In this document: piece after piece, positions 7,683 through 9,181 of the stretch
How the letters are laid out: each line of letters opens with the position of its first letter
Position numbering within the stretch: the first letter of the stretch is position 1
Assembly (NCBI GenBank): GCA_023389275.1
Contig: JAEWEN010000001.1
Span: forward strand, 1 to 9,181
Direction: 5' to 3'
Length of the DNA stretch: 9,181 bases
DNA from: Bacillota bacterium
Lineage (GTDB): Bacteria; Bacillota; Clostridia; Clostridiales; Caloramatoraceae
Position numbers and translations under genes: made by a program
The notes under the pieces: model-generated
The model's input: only the letters and a program-made list of their open reading frames with translations
Told to the model about the DNA's origin: nothing
Databases searched by the model: none

Positions 7683-7712
7683 AGTATATCAAAGGGAAGA
7701 AGATGCCTTCCA
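7683..7712 (-). promoter_or_regulatory. Putative promoter of the ABC transporter operon
   Basis: Read on the minus strand, TATACT (plus 7683-7688) is a good -10 box, placing a start near 7676 and a leader of about 25 bases with the GGGAGG ribosome site. At 17-18 bases upstream only GGAAGG/TGGAAG is found, far from TTGACA, as expected of an activator-dependent promoter. A GGAAG-N7-CTTCC inverted repeat (7695-7711) covers the -35 region; its meaning is unclear. Confidence 0.6.
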
Positions 7713-7719
7713 TAGCTTT

Positions 7720-7727
7720 ACCTTACA
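7720..7727. promoter_or_regulatory. Possible secondary half site of the response regulator
   Basis: ACCTTACA repeats exactly the left half of the palindrome that starts at 7740, spaced 20 bases start to start, about two helical turns. It lies between the full palindrome and the putative -35 region. The matching right half is degenerate (TAAAG in place of TGTAA). Confidence 0.45.
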
Positions 7728-7732
7728 TTAAT

Positions 7733-7766
7733 AAAGATAACCTTACACTTTTGTAAGGTTATCTTT
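7733..7766 (-). terminator. Hairpin at the end of the histidine kinase gene (weak terminator, overlaps operator)
   Basis: AAAGATAACCTTAC and GTAAGGTTATCTTT form 14 perfect pairs around a 6-base loop, starting inside the stop codon of the histidine kinase gene (7765-7767). On the minus strand the stem is followed by only TTTATTAAT, a poor T-run. It may end most regulator transcripts or simply be the extended operator palindrome; read-through into the ABC genes is possible. Confidence 0.55.
7743..7756. promoter_or_regulatory. Putative BceR-type operator, TTACA-N4-TGTAA
   Basis: TTACA, four bases CTTT, TGTAA agrees with the TNACA-N4-TGTAA pattern described for BceR-like regulators, and sits about 73 bases upstream of the predicted transcription start of the ABC operon. 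The flanks extend the symmetry to 14 bases on each side. The adjacent regulator gene is the obvious candidate protein. The motif match is read directly; binding is inferred. Confidence 0.65.
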
Positions 7767-8745
7767 ACTCAGGTTTTAAGTCGTATGTATCAAGGTTTAT
7801 AAACACTTTAGTACCAACCCCTACAGTTGACTCTATATTTATACTGTGGGATAACTTTTTAAGAATTGACTTAGAAAGATAAAGACCAATTCCAGTAGAC
7901 TTTTTATCAAGTCTTCCATTATATCCTGTAAATCCTTTTTCACATATTCTAGGAAGATCTTCCTTTGCAATGCCTATACCAGTATCTTCAATAACAAGTG
8001 TTTTAGGCTCTTTTAGGTAAATAGATATTTTACCAAAAGTAGTGTATTTAAGAGAGTTAGAAAGTATTTGCTCTATAACAAATGAAAGCCACTTTTCATC
8101 TGTTACAACTTCACAGTTAAAGTCTTTAAAATCTAAACTAAGCTTTTTACCAATAAACACTTTTGAATACTTTCTCACAGCTTTCTTTACTATTTTGTTT
8201 AAATCATATTTTTTAATAACAAAATCAGTTGAATCACTATTAAGCCTTAAATATTGAAGAACCATATCAACATATTGTTCAATTTTAAAAAGCTCTAAAT
8301 TAAGGTCTTTTATATTTAAATTATCTGTTTGAAGAAGAAGCCTCATAGCAGCAATAGGCGTTTTAATTTGATGTGCCCAAAGAGTATAATAATCTATAAG
8401 TGCACTGGTTTCATTATCATATTTTGAGATAGTATTCATCTTATCTTCATAAACAGATTTAATTAAATCTTGGTATTCCACTTCAAATAAATAACTAGGC
8501 TCTGGAAGATTATCTATACTTAAATTTATATTATTCATTAAATTGTCTAAAGTTTTATGCCTTTTACAGTATTTTAAAAAATCAAATACAATGAAAAAAG
8601 CAGATAAAATAAAACAAAGTAGAAAAGAATAAAAAACAGCTTCAAGTGGTAAATCATAAAGTGAAAATACCATAGCAAATATTAAAGTACAAAGAATAAA
8701 TAATACAATAGATTTAGTATGACTTTTTATATATTTAACTATCAT
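7765..8745 (-). CDS. BceS-type intramembrane-sensing histidine kinase
   Basis: The 326-residue kinase pairs with the regulator gene just upstream. Two N-terminal membrane helices (about 12-30 and 37-56) are joined by only a few residues, so there is no extracellular sensor domain. This is the mark of kinases that take their signal from a partner ABC transporter. A linker leads to the phosphorylated His125 in the H-box AHQIKTP, then the N-box with Asn230 (QILSNSLKYT), the G1 box DTGIGI (254-259) and the G2 box TGIGL (284-288), all intact. ATG 8745 is chosen because GGTGG lies 6 bases before it and it begins one base after the regulator stop; an upstream in-frame start at 8811 would overlap the regulator by 65 bases and add an unlikely leader. 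Autophosphorylation and transfer to the regulator are family knowledge. Confidence 0.94.
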   Translation of the reverse strand: MIVKYIKSHTKSIVLFILCTLIFAMVFSLYDLPLEAVFYSFLLCFILSAFFIVFDFLKYCKRHKTLDNLMNNINLSIDNLPEPSYLFEVEYQDLIKSVYEDKMNTISKYDNETSALIDYYTLWAHQIKTPIAAMRLLLQTDNLNIKDLNLELFKIEQYVDMVLQYLRLNSDSTDFVIKKYDLNKIVKKAVRKYSKVFIGKKLSLDFKDFNCEVVTDEKWLSFVIEQILSNSLKYTTFGKISIYLKEPKTLVIEDTGIGIAKEDLPRICEKGFTGYNGRLDKKSTGIGLYLSKSILKKLSHSINIESTVGVGTKVFINLDTYDLKPE

Positions 8746-8746
8746 T

Positions 8747-9181
8747 TTAATCCACCATATAGCCAATGCCTTTCTTAGTTTTAATAAAATCACAAAGACC
8801 TGATTTTTCAAGTTTTCTACGAAGCCTTGTTACATTAACAGTTAAAGTATTTTCATCTATAAAATCATCTGTTTCCCAAAGCTTTGTCATAATACTATCT
8901 CTACTTACCACCTTACCCTTGTTTTCCATTAGAATTTGAAGAATCTTATATTCATTTTTAGTAAGATCTACTTTTTCACTATTGTAAGTAAGACTTGCAT
9001 CATTTGTATTTAAAATAGCACCTTTATGCTGAATTAAATGACTTTGCCCTGAAAAATCATAGGTGCGACGAAGAATAGCTTGAATTTTTGCAGTTAAAAC
9101 ATCAAGGTCAAAAGGTTTTGTAATAAAATCATCTCCACCCATATTCATAGCCATTACAATATTCATATTGTCAGAAACAGA
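8747..9181 (-). CDS. OmpR/BceR-type response regulator, N-terminus cut by window edge
   Basis: This DNA-binding response regulator is read from the window edge, leaving 144 residues of an expected 220-230. The missing part holds most of the receiver domain, including the phosphorylated Asp. The visible receiver end has MGGDDFITKPF with the conserved Lys (visible residue 22), followed by a linker and a winged-helix OmpR-type domain. That domain contains the TKNEYKILQILMENKGKVVSR stretch, the recognition-helix region DENTLTVNVTRLRRKL and the closing KTKKGIGYMV hairpin. The frame is open through base 9181, so the ATG at 9166 is internal. Its stop lies one base before the histidine kinase start, so the pair is one operon and probably coupled. 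It is the likely activator of the ABC transporter promoter about 1 kb downstream. Confidence 0.95.
   Translation of the reverse strand, partial: SVSDNMNIVMAMNMGGDDFITKPFDLDVLTAKIQAILRRTYDFSGQSHLIQHKGAILNTNDASLTYNSEKVDLTKNEYKILQILMENKGKVVSRDSIMTKLWETDDFIDENTLTVNVTRLRRKLEKSGLCDFIKTKKGIGYMVD

Noticed and set aside
8746..8811. Longer histidine kinase starting at 8811
   Set aside because: It would overlap the regulator gene by 65 bases and encode its conserved C-terminal codons in another frame; the ATG at 8745 has GGTGG at the right distance.
1..9181. tRNA, rRNA, riboswitch, CRISPR array, insertion sequence or attachment site
   Set aside because: Coding density is near complete, the only sizeable gap (7652-7764) is explained by promoter, operator and hairpin, and no repeat array, transposase or integrase is visible.

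Overview
The window is AT-rich (high-20s percent G+C by eye). Codons end mostly in A or T, Shine-Dalgarno sequences are strong and intergenic gaps are short. Together with the gene families present, this points to a low-GC Firmicute, most likely Clostridium sensu stricto. C. perfringens would fit, but species cannot be fixed without a search. No RNA gene, CRISPR array, insertion sequence or phage gene is visible.

Plus strand, 1-4190: the 3' part of sbcD (its start lies outside the window) overlaps sbcC by 4 bases, and sbcC is followed after 9 bases by a small membrane lipoprotein gene. SbcC and SbcD form the Mre11/Rad50-type nuclease that processes DNA hairpins and blocked double-strand ends. 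The lipoprotein appears to ride in the same operon, which ends at a strong hairpin terminator (4166-4190).

Plus strand, 4194-4904: a compact Hanks-type Ser/Thr kinase-like gene starts with TTG only 3 bases after that terminator. It ends inside a second, identical 25-bp terminator (4889-4913). That second hairpin is bidirectional and also serves the convergent genes on the minus strand.

Minus strand, 9181 down to 4912: a complete-looking BceRS-BceAB type antimicrobial-peptide sensing and resistance module. In transcription order it holds an OmpR-type response regulator (truncated by the window edge), a short intramembrane-sensing histidine kinase, an ABC ATPase, and a 10-TM FtsX-type permease with a large extracellular domain. 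A 115-bp gap between the kinase gene and the ATPase gene carries a TTACA-N4-TGTAA palindrome matching the described BceR-family operator pattern. A second ACCTTACA half site lies exactly 20 bp away, and a -10 box with a poor -35 lies downstream, so the ABC operon is probably switched on by the neighbouring regulator. In modules of this type the transporter itself takes part in sensing the peptide, the histidine kinase relays the signal, and the regulator raises transporter expression.

The gene families are all known ones. The least ordinary parts are the kinase gene held between two identical terminators, its shortened activation segment, and the operator embedded in the hairpin at the end of the histidine kinase gene.
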